A stretch of DNA of 64,000 nucleotides. Origin: Nitrosovibrio sp. Nv4 (lineage in GTDB: Bacteria; Pseudomonadota; Gammaproteobacteria; Burkholderiales; Nitrosomonadaceae). This document shows, piece by piece, positions 8,909 through 19,024 of the stretch (the stretch's first letter is position 1; each line of letters opens with the position of its first letter). The DNA is taken from assembly GCF_900215485.1 (NCBI RefSeq), contig NZ_OCMZ01000001.1, positions 1,488,001-1,552,000 of the forward strand, in the 5' to 3' direction. Position numbers and translations under genes: made by a program. The notes under the pieces are model-generated. The model did no database searches, was not told the DNA's origin, and saw nothing but the letters and a program-made list of their open reading frames with translations.

Positions 8909-11881
8909 CTAGCTTTTCACAGGGGGGCTGGTGTCCAAAAGAAGTGATTTTTTTTGACGCAGAAGTTCTTCGATCTTCTCTGCTGTAACGCCCGGACTGA
9001 ACAGATATCCTTGAATCTCATCACATCCAAGCGTCCGTAAAAGTGTCGCTTGCTCCTGGGTTTCAACGCCCTCCGCAACCACTTTGAGACGCAGCGAACG
9101 CGCCAAAGATATAATGGCGGAAACAATGTTGAAATCATCCGTGTCGGTAGTCATGTTGACAATGAAGGCACGGTCAATCTTCAGGACATTAACAGGCAGT
9201 TTCGCGATATAACTAAGCGAGGAATAGCCTGTCCCGAAGTCATCTATCGCGACCTCGATATTCATGTCTCTTATGCTCTTGAGCTTCTGGATATTCGCTT
9301 CTATGTCCTGCATGATCACATTTTCGGTAATCTCGAATTCCAGTCCGATCTCGACACCTTCGGTTGAGTTCAGCACACTTGCAACCATGCTGACAAAGTC
9401 TTTTTGCCGTAACTGAACCGGCGAGACGTTGACCGAGATCTTTATCGGATCAAGGCCTAGCGCTCGCCATTTTGCGCAATCCGATATTGCCTTGCTGAGT
9501 GCCCAGCGTCCCGCTTCAAGAATCATCCTCGTTTCTTCGAGCAAAGGGATAAAATTCAATGGCGGTATAAGGCCAAATTCCGGATCATGCCAGCGCATCA
9601 GCGCCTCAAGTCCGCTGATGTGTCCAGTTCTCAGATCAATTTTTGGCTGATAATGGAGTACCAGCTGTTCCTGTTCCAGGGCTTGGCGCAGCCTGGTTTC
9701 AAGCTTCAGCTTCTCGGTAATGCGGGCATTGAATTCGGGAGCGTAAAACAGGTGTCCGTCATAAGAAAGCTTGGCTCTTTTAAGCGCTGTTTCAGCATGC
9801 CGTAACAGTGTGTCGGTATCTCGCCCGTCGTCGGGATAAGACGACGTGCCAGCTCGGGCAGAAACGTGCAACTCCTGTCCGCCTACCAGAAAAGGCTGGC
9901 TCTGGATCCCGAGCAAAACTTTATCCAGAACACGGACAATGTCCGTACTTTCTCCTGCATGGGCGATGGCGATAGCAAAATGATCCGCCGAAAGATGGGC
10001 CAGAATATCCGTCTCCCCGAGTAATTGCTCCAATCTTTGCGCGAACTGACGTAGCATGCTGTCACCCGCCTGATGCCCGAGGGATTCATTGATACTGCTA
10101 AATCGTTCGAGGTCGAGAATAATGACAGAAAGCACGCTATGATAGTTCTCAATGGTCGCGATCCGCTGGTTGACGCGATCAAGAAAGAGCGCGCGGTTGG
10201 GAAGCTCCGTTACCGCATTGAAAAAAGCCAGGTAATTGATGCGCTCCTCCTTCTTCAAGTGATCCATAGCGAATGAAATATCGCCTGCCATCTCGATCAA
10301 CAGCGCCATTTCCTCTTCATCAAAGAATCCTGTTTCCGACGCATAGAGCGCAAATATGCCGACCAGTTGCGAGCCCAGGGTTAACGGCAGCACCACCATG
10401 GAAGCATAGCCATATTCCAGCGCCCTGGCATGCAGGCGCTCATTGGCAAGATTGTTGCAAATTGCTGGCCCCCTCCGGGCTATCACGTCTGCTATTAACC
10501 ATGAATCTGCTGAAGATCCATCCACCTTATCCAAATTGAGCTGTGACAGATAACCGTCCTCGCTGCCGGCTTTCGCCCTCGGCGTGACGTTCTTTATATC
10601 TGCGTCGAACATACCGATCCAGGCAAGCATAAACTGGCCTTGATTCACCGCGATGCGGCACGCGTCGTCGAAGAGCTCTTGTATTTCTCGTACGCGAACG
10701 ATAGTAGTGTTAATCCCGCTCAGTACGCTGTAAATCCGGTTTAGCCGGACAACTCTGGCCTCGTAATCCTTGCGCAGAGAGATTTCCGCCGTGAGTGCGG
10801 CAGTACGCTGTTTGACCAATTGTTCCATGTTTTCATGCAGCCATGCACGCTCCAGCGCAATGCTGACCTGGTGCCCAACGCCATAAAACATCTCAAGTTC
10901 CTTATCCGTAAACACGTCGGGGCCGGTACCCATCAAATTTATGATGCCGCGGTTCTGGTTGCCTATCCGCAAGGGCACGCTGGCGTGGCAAGAGATGTCA
11001 TCAGTGTATTCTCCCGTTTGCTTGAGCCGGCTGCATCCAGCGATATTCATGGCCTGGGTTGAACTTCCAGCGAAAAAAAAGCGCTGGCATTCGCATGGCT
11101 CGCCCGTCGTAGCTACCGACGCCATTAATGAAGGCGATGCGTTTCGTGCGGCAGCCATTCGGATAGTGGCATTGTCGCCCAGGTAGAGCCATCCTGCTTG
11201 TAATCCAGGCAGTTCCATTGCATACTCGAGAGCTTTCTCGCATACCTCTTGTTCCGTAACCGCCTGATTCAGGCCCTCGGCGATCCGGTAGAGGCCGTTA
11301 AGCAGGTGATTCGCGTGAGCCAGTTCCAACTGCCGTGCGTGGAGTTCATTGTTAAGGCGGATGGCATCTTCATAAATTGAAATTAGCAGATCCAGGATTT
11401 GCTGACGTTCAGCAGTTATGAAATGCTTTTTTCCCCCAAGGTAAATTTCCATTCCCATCTGCATTTTCTGATTCTCGCGTAACGCAAGATTCATTAGCAG
11501 GTAGCCGATGCGGGAGAGCAGATATTGATTATCATAGGGCTTGCGAATAAAATTGTCCGCGCCGCACTCCAATCCTTTCATAATATCTCTGACATCCGAA
11601 AGGGAGGTGAGCAGGATTACCGGTACAAGCTTGAGTTTCTCGTCACGTTTTATTTCCCGGCATAGCATAAATCCATCCATCTCAGGCATCATTACGTCAC
11701 TGATGATAAGTGCTGGTTTTCGCGCTCGCGCCGCCGTGAGGGCTTGTTGGCCGTTGGATACGGCGGTGACGGAATAGCCGTGCTCCTCAAGCAAGTGTCG
11801 AAGTTTTGCCAGTTGGGTCGGACTGTCTTCCGCAAGCAGAATCTCCGCTTTGCTAGCCCTGCTTTCGATGTCACGCGTCAC
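8909..11881 (-). CDS. Response regulator REC-GAF-GAF-GGDEF(degenerate)-EAL
   Basis: 990 residues, GTG start overlapping the cheB stop by 11 bp. REC at about 12-130 has the phospho-Asp in IISDVMMPEMDG and the Lys in IRKPY. Two GAF-like sensor regions span about 205-350 and 385-545. The GGDEF domain has SADHF in place of GG(D/E)EF, so it should not make c-di-GMP. The EAL domain (about 725-975) keeps its catalytic set: EALMRW, SVNVSP, FEITEN, DDFGTGYSS, the Lys of LKIDRAF, EGVE and QGYLFS, so it should hydrolyse c-di-GMP. As the last gene of the chemosensory operon it is the natural target of the CheA kinase. Confidence 0.9.
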   Translation of the reverse strand: MTRDIESRASKAEILLAEDSPTQLAKLRHLLEEHGYSVTAVSNGQQALTAARARKPALIISDVMMPEMDGFMLCREIKRDEKLKLVPVILLTSLSDVRDIMKGLECGADNFIRKPYDNQYLLSRIGYLLMNLALRENQKMQMGMEIYLGGKKHFITAERQQILDLLISIYEDAIRLNNELHARQLELAHANHLLNGLYRIAEGLNQAVTEQEVCEKALEYAMELPGLQAGWLYLGDNATIRMAAARNASPSLMASVATTGEPCECQRFFFAGSSTQAMNIAGCSRLKQTGEYTDDISCHASVPLRIGNQNRGIINLMGTGPDVFTDKELEMFYGVGHQVSIALERAWLHENMEQLVKQRTAALTAEISLRKDYEARVVRLNRIYSVLSGINTTIVRVREIQELFDDACRIAVNQGQFMLAWIGMFDADIKNVTPRAKAGSEDGYLSQLNLDKVDGSSADSWLIADVIARRGPAICNNLANERLHARALEYGYASMVVLPLTLGSQLVGIFALYASETGFFDEEEMALLIEMAGDISFAMDHLKKEERINYLAFFNAVTELPNRALFLDRVNQRIATIENYHSVLSVIILDLERFSSINESLGHQAGDSMLRQFAQRLEQLLGETDILAHLSADHFAIAIAHAGESTDIVRVLDKVLLGIQSQPFLVGGQELHVSARAGTSSYPDDGRDTDTLLRHAETALKRAKLSYDGHLFYAPEFNARITEKLKLETRLRQALEQEQLVLHYQPKIDLRTGHISGLEALMRWHDPEFGLIPPLNFIPLLEETRMILEAGRWALSKAISDCAKWRALGLDPIKISVNVSPVQLRQKDFVSMVASVLNSTEGVEIGLEFEITENVIMQDIEANIQKLKSIRDMNIEVAIDDFGTGYSSLSYIAKLPVNVLKIDRAFIVNMTTDTDDFNIVSAIISLARSLRLKVVAEGVETQEQATLLRTLGCDEIQGYLFSPGVTAEKIEELLRQKKSLLLDTSPPVKS

Positions 11882-12938
11882 GCTTCAATCTCTCCCTGTC
11901 GTTCACCAGATTTGTTAGTGCTGCAGCGATCTTCTCCAACGGCAAGACGAGCGTCGCTGCATTCAGTTTGATAGCTTCGCCTGGCATGCCGTGCACCACA
12001 GAACTTTCTTTGTCCTGTGCAAAAGTAACAGCACCATGTTCCTTGAGTAGCCGCAATTCATTTGCCCCATCGCGTCCCATTCCTGTCAGTAGACCAGCTG
12101 CGGAATTGCAGCCATAGACGTCGGCAACAGAACGGAAGAGATAGGAGATCGAAGGCCGTAACCCGTGCTCTCGCGCATCTCTGGCCAAGGCAATGGTCCC
12201 CTCACGCTCAACTTTCATCTGGTATTCATCAGGCGCGATATAGACATGGCCGGGCAGCAGTAACTCCCCATGTGTGGCTACATGTACTGGTAGACGTGAT
12301 GAATTCCTTAGCCATTGCGCAAATCCAGTTATGAAACCTGCTGACATATGCTGGACGATCAAAACCGGTACGGGGAACGTTTTTGGAAGAGCAGCCAAAA
12401 TAACTTCAAGTGCTGGAGGGCCGCCTGTCGAGGCGCCGATGGCAACAATGCTGATTTTTGCGGATTCGCGTGCGGACATTAGGCTTGGCCGACGCGGAAT
12501 CGCGGTTATCGCCCTCATGCGGGGCCAGCGTCGTATCACCTTCACTTCGGACATTAATCTTACGGTCTGTATCATATCCATGGCCGTCGCGGTGTGATCA
12601 GGATGGCCGATGCTCGCCGGACGACGCAGTACCGCCAATGCTCCGGCATCCAGTGCATCGAATGTGGTGGCGATTTCTGAAGGGTCCTCGCTGCCGCTTA
12701 CGATGACAACAGGTATCGGGTCGGTTTCCATGATCAAGCGTGTGGCCTCCAGCCCGTTCAGTTTGGGCATGTGGATATCCATCGTGATTACATCCGGTTT
12801 TTGGCGGCGCACGGCAGCGAGGGCTTCGGCACCGTCGCCCGCTGTGGCGATAACTGTTATGTCCGGATCCGAGCTGAGAATGTGAATCAGAAATTCACGC
12901 ACTACGGGCGAGTCCTCCACGACTAACACCTTGATCAT
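11871..12938 (-). CDS. cheB: CheB-type protein-glutamate methylesterase
   Basis: 355 residues from the ATG at 12938; the longer reading uses a TTG inside cheA. An N-terminal receiver domain (VVEDSPVVREF; phospho-Asp in ITMDIHMPKLNG) joins a C-terminal methylesterase with the catalytic Ser of GASTGG, His of VQHMSAG and Asp of GMGRDGA. It removes methyl groups from the MCP and competes with the output regulator for phosphate, giving adaptation. In the Wsp layout this is the WspF position, directly after the hybrid kinase and before the c-di-GMP enzyme. Confidence 0.93.
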   Translation of the reverse strand: MIKVLVVEDSPVVREFLIHILSSDPDITVIATAGDGAEALAAVRRQKPDVITMDIHMPKLNGLEATRLIMETDPIPVVIVSGSEDPSEIATTFDALDAGALAVLRRPASIGHPDHTATAMDMIQTVRLMSEVKVIRRWPRMRAITAIPRRPSLMSARESAKISIVAIGASTGGPPALEVILAALPKTFPVPVLIVQHMSAGFITGFAQWLRNSSRLPVHVATHGELLLPGHVYIAPDEYQMKVEREGTIALARDAREHGLRPSISYLFRSVADVYGCNSAAGLLTGMGRDGANELRLLKEHGAVTFAQDKESSVVHGMPGEAIKLNAATLVLPLEKIAAALTNLVNDRERLKRDA

Positions 12939-12948
12939 GTCAAGGAAC

Positions 12949-15300
12949 TCATGCCGGTGTGCCAATAAGACGCTGGATGACCTCCAGCAAATTGCTCTGA
13001 TCGAAACTGCTTTTTACGATATAGGCATTAGCCCCAGCATCAATGCCGCGTTCCCGGTGCTCGCGGGATTCCAGTGCTGTTACGAGCACCACTGGCAGCG
13101 CGGTAAGCTGTTCATCGGCGCGTATTCGGGCGGTGAGGTCAAAGCCGTTCATACGCGGCATTTCGACGTCGGAGACAACCAGATCAAATGTGTCTGTCTT
13201 GACGGTTCTGTAAGCGTCAGCCCCATCGACGGCCGTGCCCACACGATAGCCTGCCGACTCCAGGATATTTTTGAGCAGGATCCGTGAGGTGATGGAGTCC
13301 TCTACTACTAGAATAGAAAGTTTTTTTATTCTTTCATCAGCTCTATCCGATAGCTGGGCTGCAAAGGTCGCCGCTGCGGCCGGGCGCTTCACGGCCGATC
13401 GGAGTAAATCAGCGACGTTGAGTACAGGGGCCACCTCGCCGGAACCCAGTACGCTCGCGCCAGCAATATTCCTTATTCTGATCAATGGCCGGGCCAATGC
13501 TTTAACCAGTACCTCCTGTTCACCAAGAATCTCTTCTACAAGAAATGCGAGGCGAACAAGCCCCGACCCAAGCACTACCGCGGCCGCGCTCTTCATGGGT
13601 CCGACCTCTGCAGTTTGACGTGGCAATTCCAGGACGTCACTCAACCAGACCAGAGAAACAGCTTGTTCATCTACCAAAATGGTTGCACTATTTTCCACTG
13701 TTCGAATCTCCGTAACGCCGATTCGGACCACTCGTTCAATACTTGTCGAGGGAATTACAAAAAGCTGCCCCCCCGCATGGACAAGGACTCCGCGGAAGTT
13801 TGCCCGCGTGAGCGGAAGCAAAATATGAAACGATGTTCCTGAATCGGGGCTTGATTTGGCGATGATACGGCCACCCAGGCTTTCGACCTTCTCGCGGACA
13901 ATCGCAAGTCCGAGTCCGCGTCCCGAAATGTCCGTAATGATGGAGCGGGTGCTTACACCTGACTGGAACGCCAACGCCGTTGCGCCCACTTCATCGAGTT
14001 GTTCCGCTTCTTCCGTGGATACGACGTCCAGCCTACAAGCTGCCTCTTTAATCATGGAAAGGTCAATGCCTGCCCCATCATCCGCCACAATTACCTCGGC
14101 CGTGCTACTATCCTTTTGCGAGCATGCCAGCGTTATTGTTCCCTTGGCGGGTTTACCCTTGCTTACGCGTACGGCAGGTTGCTCAATACCGTGATCAATG
14201 CAATTACGCACGAGGTGAATAAGCGGGTCTTTCATCTCCTCCAGGATCTGCCTGTCGATTTCGAGTTCGCCTCCCTGAATCATCAGTTCCAGGCTCTTCC
14301 CCTGTTCGCGTGCCAGTTCCCGTGAAAACCGCGGGAGAATCTTCAGCAACGACGAGAATGGCAATAACTGCATTTCCTTGATGTCCCGCCGCAGGCTGTC
14401 GATTATGGTGGCCAGTGCGCGATGGTCCTGATCGGCTGCACACTGGAGCTTTTCCAGTTGATCCTCTAGCACTTTCATCTGGGTTTGCTCGGCATCCAGA
14501 TATTTGAGCAATCTGGTAAGCTCATGGGCTAGCCGGAAACCAGTGCTAATTTTGAGGTTATGTGTCAACTCGCGATCAATAGCTCGCAATACCGGTTGAA
14601 TTTTAAGCTGCTGTTTCTTCCACGCCGCAAGTATCGCTGTCGCTTCGCTGAGTTCCTGGACGCGCTGCCCGGCGGCCAGGCGCGGTAGCAATAGTTCCTC
14701 AACCTGGCCCATGACTGCATCTAATTTGTCTGCCGCAACCCTGATAGTCGCTGATGCCGGGGTGGGAGCGGCGCTTGGTACGGTCCCGGATACGTGCGCG
14801 GCGGAATGGTCATCAGAGCCAGCGGCGCTTGCATAAAGCGCTGGTGGCACGGTCTGAATTGCCGATGCAGGGGCAGCAGACGGGGGTAATGGCCTTGTCA
14901 AGGCGCCATCGAGCTGTCTGACGAGTGCGGTCAGCAGCGGTTTGTTTACTCCGGCTGAATTCCCCTCGACGGCAAGGAGTTCAGCTAAGACATCTGTTGC
15001 CCGAAGTAGCAGGTCGACAAGTTGAGAGGAGATGGCAAGGCGCTTGTCTTTCATTGCTGACAGCACGTTTTCCAAAGATCGGCAGACTGCTTCGACCTGC
15101 GTCAGATTTACGACGCGGGCAGCGCCTTTCAAGCTATGTGCTGCCCGAAAGATCATTTCAACAATTGTGTCTCTTTGTTCAGCCACAGGTGTTTTTTCCA
15201 GCACAAGCAGCCCGGAAGCCATGGCATGCAGATGCGCATCTGCTTCAATGCGAAACGTGGCAAGCAGTTTTCCGAGAAACTCATCATTCTTATCTACCAT
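12949..15300 (-). CDS. cheA: CheA-type hybrid histidine kinase with C-terminal receiver
   Basis: 783 residues. Domains in order: HPt with the phosphorylated H55 (AAHSLKGAA); a proline/alanine linker about 130-190; dimerisation helices; HATPase_c with HLVRNCIDHG and GRGLGLAIV; a CheW-like domain about 500-640; and a receiver domain from about 660 with VSDVEMPRMNG. This CheA-REC form (WspE-like) is usual in alternative, non-flagellar chemosensory systems. The internal receiver may act as a phosphate sink. The gene starts 5 bp after the MCP stop, within one operon. Confidence 0.93.
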   Translation of the reverse strand: MVDKNDEFLGKLLATFRIEADAHLHAMASGLLVLEKTPVAEQRDTIVEMIFRAAHSLKGAARVVNLTQVEAVCRSLENVLSAMKDKRLAISSQLVDLLLRATDVLAELLAVEGNSAGVNKPLLTALVRQLDGALTRPLPPSAAPASAIQTVPPALYASAAGSDDHSAAHVSGTVPSAAPTPASATIRVAADKLDAVMGQVEELLLPRLAAGQRVQELSEATAILAAWKKQQLKIQPVLRAIDRELTHNLKISTGFRLAHELTRLLKYLDAEQTQMKVLEDQLEKLQCAADQDHRALATIIDSLRRDIKEMQLLPFSSLLKILPRFSRELAREQGKSLELMIQGGELEIDRQILEEMKDPLIHLVRNCIDHGIEQPAVRVSKGKPAKGTITLACSQKDSSTAEVIVADDGAGIDLSMIKEAACRLDVVSTEEAEQLDEVGATALAFQSGVSTRSIITDISGRGLGLAIVREKVESLGGRIIAKSSPDSGTSFHILLPLTRANFRGVLVHAGGQLFVIPSTSIERVVRIGVTEIRTVENSATILVDEQAVSLVWLSDVLELPRQTAEVGPMKSAAAVVLGSGLVRLAFLVEEILGEQEVLVKALARPLIRIRNIAGASVLGSGEVAPVLNVADLLRSAVKRPAAAATFAAQLSDRADERIKKLSILVVEDSITSRILLKNILESAGYRVGTAVDGADAYRTVKTDTFDLVVSDVEMPRMNGFDLTARIRADEQLTALPVVLVTALESREHRERGIDAGANAYIVKSSFDQSNLLEVIQRLIGTPA

Positions 15301-15305
15301 AAGGA

Positions 15306-16781
15306 TTATCTTTGATCGCTATCGGAAGTTTTGCCACCCACCAATAGTTTAAGCTTCCTCCCCATCTCATACAGCCCTTGGGCTGCGAATTCCGCCTGCT
15401 TCGTGCCGGCTACGTTCTGCTCGCTCGCCTCTTTGATATTGTTCATGGCCACGACTACCTGATCCATGCCGACCATTTGTTGGTGGCTGGAAGCCGCGAT
15501 CTGGGTAGCCGCCTGTGCCGCTTCGTTGATGCTTGCCGATAACAGCCGGATTGCTTCATCGGTTTCGTTGGATTGTTTGACTCCGGCCTCCACAGCTTTA
15601 TTGCCCTGCTCCGTCGCGAGCACCGCAATATTGGTGGCCTTCTGGATATCGCCCAGAATCGTGCGCACTTGTCCGGTTGCCCGCTTGGATTGTTCGGCAA
15701 GACTTCTGATCTCCTGTGCCACAACACCGAAGCTCTTGCCTTGCTCTCCTGCCCGCGCGGCTTCAATGGCGGCGTTTACCGCCAGGAGGTTTGATTGTTC
15801 AGCTAAGTCGTTGACCGTGGCGATGATCTCGCCAATGGCATGGCTTTGCTCGGATAGTTGCACTATGCTCTCAGCGATGGATTCCATCTGTTCTTGAATG
15901 CGATGCATTCCATAAATGGCTTCTTCCACCGACTTGCGGCCAGCTTGGGACACATTCGAAGCTTTCTGCGCACTATCCGAAACATACTTCGCCTTCTGGC
16001 TCGCATGCTGTGCAGTCTGTTTCACTTCCTCCACTGTGGCGGAGGTCTCGCTCACTGCAGCTGCGGTTTCAGCTGCGCCTGACGCGACCTGGGTAGTGGT
16101 GGCCAGAATTTCTGCCGACGACGACGACAATTGCGCAATACTTTCGCGAAGCTGGCTGGTAATAATGCGGCTAAGGTAGACGCCGATCGTCAGGCCGGCA
16201 AGAACCGCAAATAACGAAACCAATGCCAATATGTGCGTAAAAAGGCTTACGTTCTCTGCGAGTTCGGTTCGTCCTTTATCCAGTTGCTTCGATTGCTGCT
16301 CATAGAAACGCCTGGCCTTCTCTATGAGCGCCAAGCTCCTGGGACGAAACTCTCGGATGGTAAGCGCGAGTGCTTCCTCATGCCTGCGGTCCAACACCAG
16401 TCGGACCGCCTGCTGCTGAGCAAGCTCCAGTTGCTCCTGTAGGGTCTCCAGTCCGTCCAATTGATCAATTCCCTGGCCCGTACTCATCAACTGGCGCATT
16501 TTCTCGAAGATCTGTTTAAATTTTTGGTCGTTAACTTGCAGAAGGGATTGATTCTCCTTCAGGAGTTCCGGATAGAGCAGAATTCCCCGGACGTAAGTCT
16601 GCTGAGCAAAAGTGAGCGATCTCAACTCATTGGCGCCTTCCAGCAGTCTCTCGTCTACATTTAGAAAACGGTTATAGGTCGCCTCGGTCTGACTAAGCGC
16701 ATAATAAGCAACGCTGGTAACAAGCACGAGCAGCGTCAGTATGACGACATAGCCACCAATTATCTTCCTGCTGATAGTCAT
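15306..16781 (-). CDS. Methyl-accepting chemotaxis protein without an obvious HAMP domain
   Basis: 491 residues, ATG preceded by AGGA. TM1 spans about 8-29 and TM2 about 182-203; between them lies a 150-residue, charged helical periplasmic sensor resembling a four-helix bundle. After TM2 the chain goes almost at once into the signalling coiled coil; the usual HAMP module of about 50 residues is missing. The hairpin tip keeps the conserved core (AIEAARAGEQGKSFGVVAQE). It presents the signal to the CheW/CheA pair in the same operon. The ligand is unknown; WspA-like receptors sense surface contact, but that cannot be read from sequence. Confidence 0.9.
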   Translation of the reverse strand: MTISRKIIGGYVVILTLLVLVTSVAYYALSQTEATYNRFLNVDERLLEGANELRSLTFAQQTYVRGILLYPELLKENQSLLQVNDQKFKQIFEKMRQLMSTGQGIDQLDGLETLQEQLELAQQQAVRLVLDRRHEEALALTIREFRPRSLALIEKARRFYEQQSKQLDKGRTELAENVSLFTHILALVSLFAVLAGLTIGVYLSRIITSQLRESIAQLSSSSAEILATTTQVASGAAETAAAVSETSATVEEVKQTAQHASQKAKYVSDSAQKASNVSQAGRKSVEEAIYGMHRIQEQMESIAESIVQLSEQSHAIGEIIATVNDLAEQSNLLAVNAAIEAARAGEQGKSFGVVAQEIRSLAEQSKRATGQVRTILGDIQKATNIAVLATEQGNKAVEAGVKQSNETDEAIRLLSASINEAAQAATQIAASSHQQMVGMDQVVVAMNNIKEASEQNVAGTKQAEFAAQGLYEMGRKLKLLVGGKTSDSDQR

Positions 16782-16879
16782 AATTTTTCCTAAAATCTCG
16801 ATCTGCTAGCAAAGGTCATGAAATCTCAATCCTATGTTCTAGAGGCGACGTCGAAGCACGCACCTTCTCCAAATTTCTC

Positions 16880-17524
16880 CTAGTCAGCTATTTGCTCCTG
16901 CACGACAATGTTTTCGGCGTTAAGAAGTTTTTCCGCATCGAGAAGCGCCATACGATCCGCTGTCACGCCCTTCAGGTAATCCTTCTGAATACTGGTGAGT
17001 GTCGGTAGTGGCGGTTGAAGGCCAGCGAGCAGGATATAGCGTACGTTTACGATCTCATCCACCAGGATGCAGAAGCGTATTTTTTCCAATTGCAGTACGA
17101 TAATCTTGTTGGTATCCGTTAAACCCTGTTCTGGTAATTCGAAAAAATTCTTGATGCTTATTACCGGTAATATCGCACCCCTTAAATTGACGATACCGAG
17201 CACAAAGGCTGGTGTGCATGGTAGACGCGTCAGATGCTCCAAGAGGGTCACCTGGAGGACGTAGTGCGTCTCGACTGCATAATGCTCGTTAGCAAGCATG
17301 AATTCGAGAACCTCTATAGAGTCATTGTCGGCCACTGCCGACGATGACACCTGGGCCAGCGCATAGGCCCGTGTTTGAAGGATTTGTTGTTCCTTCTCAA
17401 CAGGCGGAGTCCAGATCCGCTCCGTGGCCTCACGCGCGCTCTTGAGTCGCTGTGCGATCTCGTGAAAATTAATACATGCTAATTTCTTGTCTTTTTGAGG
17501 CCGCAGGCCGGGAATGTCAGTCAC
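16880..17524 (-). CDS. cheW: CheW-like coupling protein (second copy)
   Basis: About 214 residues from the GTG at 17524, which overlaps the end of cheR; a TTG at 17551 would add nine residues. An N-terminal extension of about 75 residues precedes a CheW domain (about 80-210) with LANEHYAV, VLGIVNLRGAILPVI and a C-terminal linker. By length and position it corresponds to WspD. It docks receptor to kinase. Confidence 0.85.
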   Translation of the reverse strand: MTDIPGLRPQKDKKLACINFHEIAQRLKSAREATERIWTPPVEKEQQILQTRAYALAQVSSSAVADNDSIEVLEFMLANEHYAVETHYVLQVTLLEHLTRLPCTPAFVLGIVNLRGAILPVISIKNFFELPEQGLTDTNKIIVLQLEKIRFCILVDEIVNVRYILLAGLQPPLPTLTSIQKDYLKGVTADRMALLDAEKLLNAENIVVQEQIAD

Positions 17525-19016
17525 TGTGCTTGTCTTTCCCAAGTCGAGCAAAGATGCCGAGCCGTGCGGATTCGATAACGTCTTTAAGCCGTCCCATGGT
17601 TAGCCCGTTGGATTCCGGCAGAAGCTCATCGTGGGGCCGGAGAGCCAGCAGTGCCAGAGCATTGTCGAAATGGCGCTCCGCTTCGCGATGTTGGTCGTCC
17701 AACATGCAAAGGTTGCCCAGCGTGAAGTGAGCGAGCACAAAATCGGGATCGAGATAAAGTGTTCGGATCAAAGATTGTTTCGCTGCTGGGGCTTGCCCCA
17801 GCTCTTGCCGTATCGTCGCCAGCAGGTAATGTGCTGCCGGGTTCAGTTTGTTAACCGCAATTGCTTTTCCACACCACCGGGCAGCTTCGGTGAGTTCACC
17901 TTGATTGGCATAAGATTGTGCCATATGGCAGAGATCCTCAAATTCGTCATGGACCTCTACATTATTGTCCGTCCCCGCTGCATGAGCGGATATCTCCGGT
18001 GTTCCTCTGTTCGATGTTTCTGCCGACACACAGGTAAGGGAAACATGCATTTCCTCATCCTGAAGACATGAAGGTGATGCCAAACCGCGCGCTGGCCCAT
18101 TCACAGATTCCAGGGGTGGGATCGGATACTCATCAGGCATGGTCTCTCGTGGCGCCAGGCTATCGCTCTTGCGGTAGAGAGTTGCGTCGGGAAAGGCCGT
18201 CAGCTCGAACTGTGGAAACAGCTGGCTCGAGACCGAGACTTCCACGGGACTCAAAACAAACCAGCCACCCTTCACGAGCGACCGGTGGAAGCTCTTTCCA
18301 ATCTTCATTACGCTATCGGGACTGAAGTAAATAAAAACATTGCGGCAAACGATCAAGTCCAGGGCATCGGTACCATTGATAATCGAGGGATAAACTTCCT
18401 CTGCGAGGTTAAGATAGGAAAAATTTACCTGTTTACGAATTCGAGGCAGTATCTCGAACCGCCCGTTTTTTCTTGGTTTGAAATATCGTTCTTTAATCCA
18501 GCCCGGCGTGGCGCGAAAAGACCACTCGTTGTACACACCGTCCGCCGCTTTATTCAGGAATATTGGATTAATGTCGGTGGCCAGTATTGTGGCATTCGAT
18601 TCCCCGGTATGCTGGCTTAGCCGGTCAAGAAGTATAGCGATGGAGTAGGGCTCTTCACCTGTACAGCAGCCGGCGCTCCAGATGCGCACCTGCCGGTGTT
18701 CTCGGGCGGCGACGCGCATCAATTCTGGCAAAATGCGCCCTTCAAGCACATCAAAGCATCCTTTTTCACGGAAAAAGTAGGTTTCCCCAATGGTCAGATG
18801 ACTTGCTAGTATCTGGGTCTGTCCTTGCGTCAAGGAAGAGGCGGACAGGAGTTTGCGGATGCATTCCTCCGTATTTGCCATGCCAAGCGCAGGCGCGGCC
18901 GCCGCGATACGGTGCTCGAGATCGGTCCAGCATTTTTCCGGGTAATACAATCCCATCGCCATCTCAAGCAGCTTGCTGAATTGGGGGAGCAAGGGATGAG
19001 GAAGAGCAGTTTGCAT
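17517..19016 (-). CDS. cheR: CheR-type methyltransferase with TPR repeats
   Basis: 499 residues. Residues about 1-280 are a SAM-dependent glutamate methyltransferase (ASHLTIGETYFFREKGCF, IWSAGCCTGEEPYSIAILL, LIVCRNVFIYF). A linker of about 80 residues leads to tetratricopeptide-like repeats (about 365-470: ARWCGKAIAVNKLNPAAHYL, FVLAHFTLGNL). CheR-TPR is the WspC form and methylates receptors that lack the usual tethering tail. It starts 8 bp after the first cheW and overlaps the second. Confidence 0.92.
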   Translation of the reverse strand: MQTALPHPLLPQFSKLLEMAMGLYYPEKCWTDLEHRIAAAAPALGMANTEECIRKLLSASSLTQGQTQILASHLTIGETYFFREKGCFDVLEGRILPELMRVAAREHRQVRIWSAGCCTGEEPYSIAILLDRLSQHTGESNATILATDINPIFLNKAADGVYNEWSFRATPGWIKERYFKPRKNGRFEILPRIRKQVNFSYLNLAEEVYPSIINGTDALDLIVCRNVFIYFSPDSVMKIGKSFHRSLVKGGWFVLSPVEVSVSSQLFPQFELTAFPDATLYRKSDSLAPRETMPDEYPIPPLESVNGPARGLASPSCLQDEEMHVSLTCVSAETSNRGTPEISAHAAGTDNNVEVHDEFEDLCHMAQSYANQGELTEAARWCGKAIAVNKLNPAAHYLLATIRQELGQAPAAKQSLIRTLYLDPDFVLAHFTLGNLCMLDDQHREAERHFDNALALLALRPHDELLPESNGLTMGRLKDVIESARLGIFARLGKDKHSD

Positions 19017-19024
19017 TTTTTGTT

